A stretch of 64,000 bases of DNA, from NCBI GenBank assembly GCA_022457065.1, contig JAJGBQ010000004.1, positions 3,162,001-3,226,000 on the forward strand. Reading direction: 5' to 3'. The notes beneath the pieces were generated by a model. The model was not told the DNA's origin. It did no database searches and worked only from the letters and a program-made list of their open reading frames with translations. Shown in pieces: positions 63,912 to 64,000 of this stretch (the stretch's first letter is position 1; every line of letters begins with the position of its first letter). This DNA comes from Curvularia sp. ZM96 (taxonomy: Eukaryota > Ascomycota > Dothideomycetes > Pleosporales > Pleosporaceae). A program made the position numbers and the translations under genes.

Positions 63912-64000
63912 CTAGTCAGCTTGTTCTGCGATGGACTCGAACTGCAAAGTTGCTATCCGGTAGCTTCGATTCTTCGTTTCATTCCCTGTACGTGAGTTTC
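63912..64000 (-). CDS. Possible 3' end of a minus-strand gene (partial at right edge)
   Basis: A minus-strand frame ends at the stop 63912-63914 and reads NETKNRSYRIATLQFE then SIAEQAD before the stop. It is open to the window edge. The bases GTACAG (63986-63991 complement) could also be a 3' splice site. The residues look like ordinary protein, but the piece is too short to identify. Confidence 0.25.
   Translation of the reverse strand, partial: NSRTGNETKNRSYRIATLQFESIAEQAD

Noticed and set aside
63915..63990. Possible tRNA on the minus strand (GACTCGAAC resembles a T-loop)
   Set aside because: The arms do not pair and no acceptor stem or D-arm is found.

Overview
The window is eukaryotic, from a filamentous ascomycete. 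Genes are split by short introns (about 41-281 bp, mostly 50-130 bp) with GT...CTAAC-like...AG signals. Gene content (HET-domain and NACHT-ankyrin proteins, Erg6, Duo1, Mcm10, lunapark, rhodopsin-type membrane protein, Mzm1) fits Pezizomycotina. A Dothideomycete such as a member of Pleosporales is my best guess, from general resemblance only. Gene models below were spliced by eye. Exon coordinates are given in the evidence, and reading phase was checked across each junction unless stated otherwise.

Layout. 1-500: decayed pogo/Fot1-type transposase tail. 0.8-6.9 kb: housekeeping genes (Kes1-type oxysterol-binding protein, phosphoglucomutase, asteroid/XPG-type nuclease-fold protein). 7.5-13.8 kb: accessory region with a secreted Dabb-domain protein, a helicase scrap, a phage-type GH24 lysozyme with a hydrophobic tail, and a HET-ankyrin gene ending in near-identical 102-bp repeats. 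14.4-16.9 kb: a large disordered protein. 17.6-21.8 kb: a divergent GMC oxidoreductase / betaine aldehyde dehydrogenase pair, probably making glycine betaine from choline. 22.4-26.3 kb: an Ara2-like aldo-keto reductase and an eight-exon rhodopsin-type membrane protein. 26.4-32.3 kb: almost 6 kb with no recognisable gene. 32.3-45.6 kb: dense housekeeping block (PDB1, ERG6, SLT11/RBM22, MZM1, lunapark, TTL-type ligase, MCM10, RNASEH2B). 46.3-56.5 kb: accessory immune-like block. 58.1-62.9 kb: a nuclear disordered protein, DUO1 and galactokinase. The last 90 bases may hold the 3' end of another gene.

Most interesting result. The NACHT-ankyrin NLR (46341-49928, minus) and the nucleoside-phosphorylase-fold gene beside it (50698-51914, plus) are head to head. 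Removing a 50-bp intron near the 3' end of the phosphorylase gene gives it a new C-terminal tail. That tail matches the N-terminal segment of the NLR at 15 of 23 positions without gaps. This is the layout of known fungal amyloid-signalling pairs such as NWD2/HET-S, where an NLR passes a prion-like fold to a partner effector carrying the same motif. Here the effector is a PNP_UDP-type domain and the motif is Gly/Asn-rich, with RHIM-like IIQV and VQIG segments in the NLR. Next to it lies a 1277-residue kinase-ankyrin-transmembrane protein in which the DFG aspartate is Asn and one intron is of GC-AG type.

Limits: no alignment or database search could be run. Family names rest on motif recognition, and start sites and introns are predictions.
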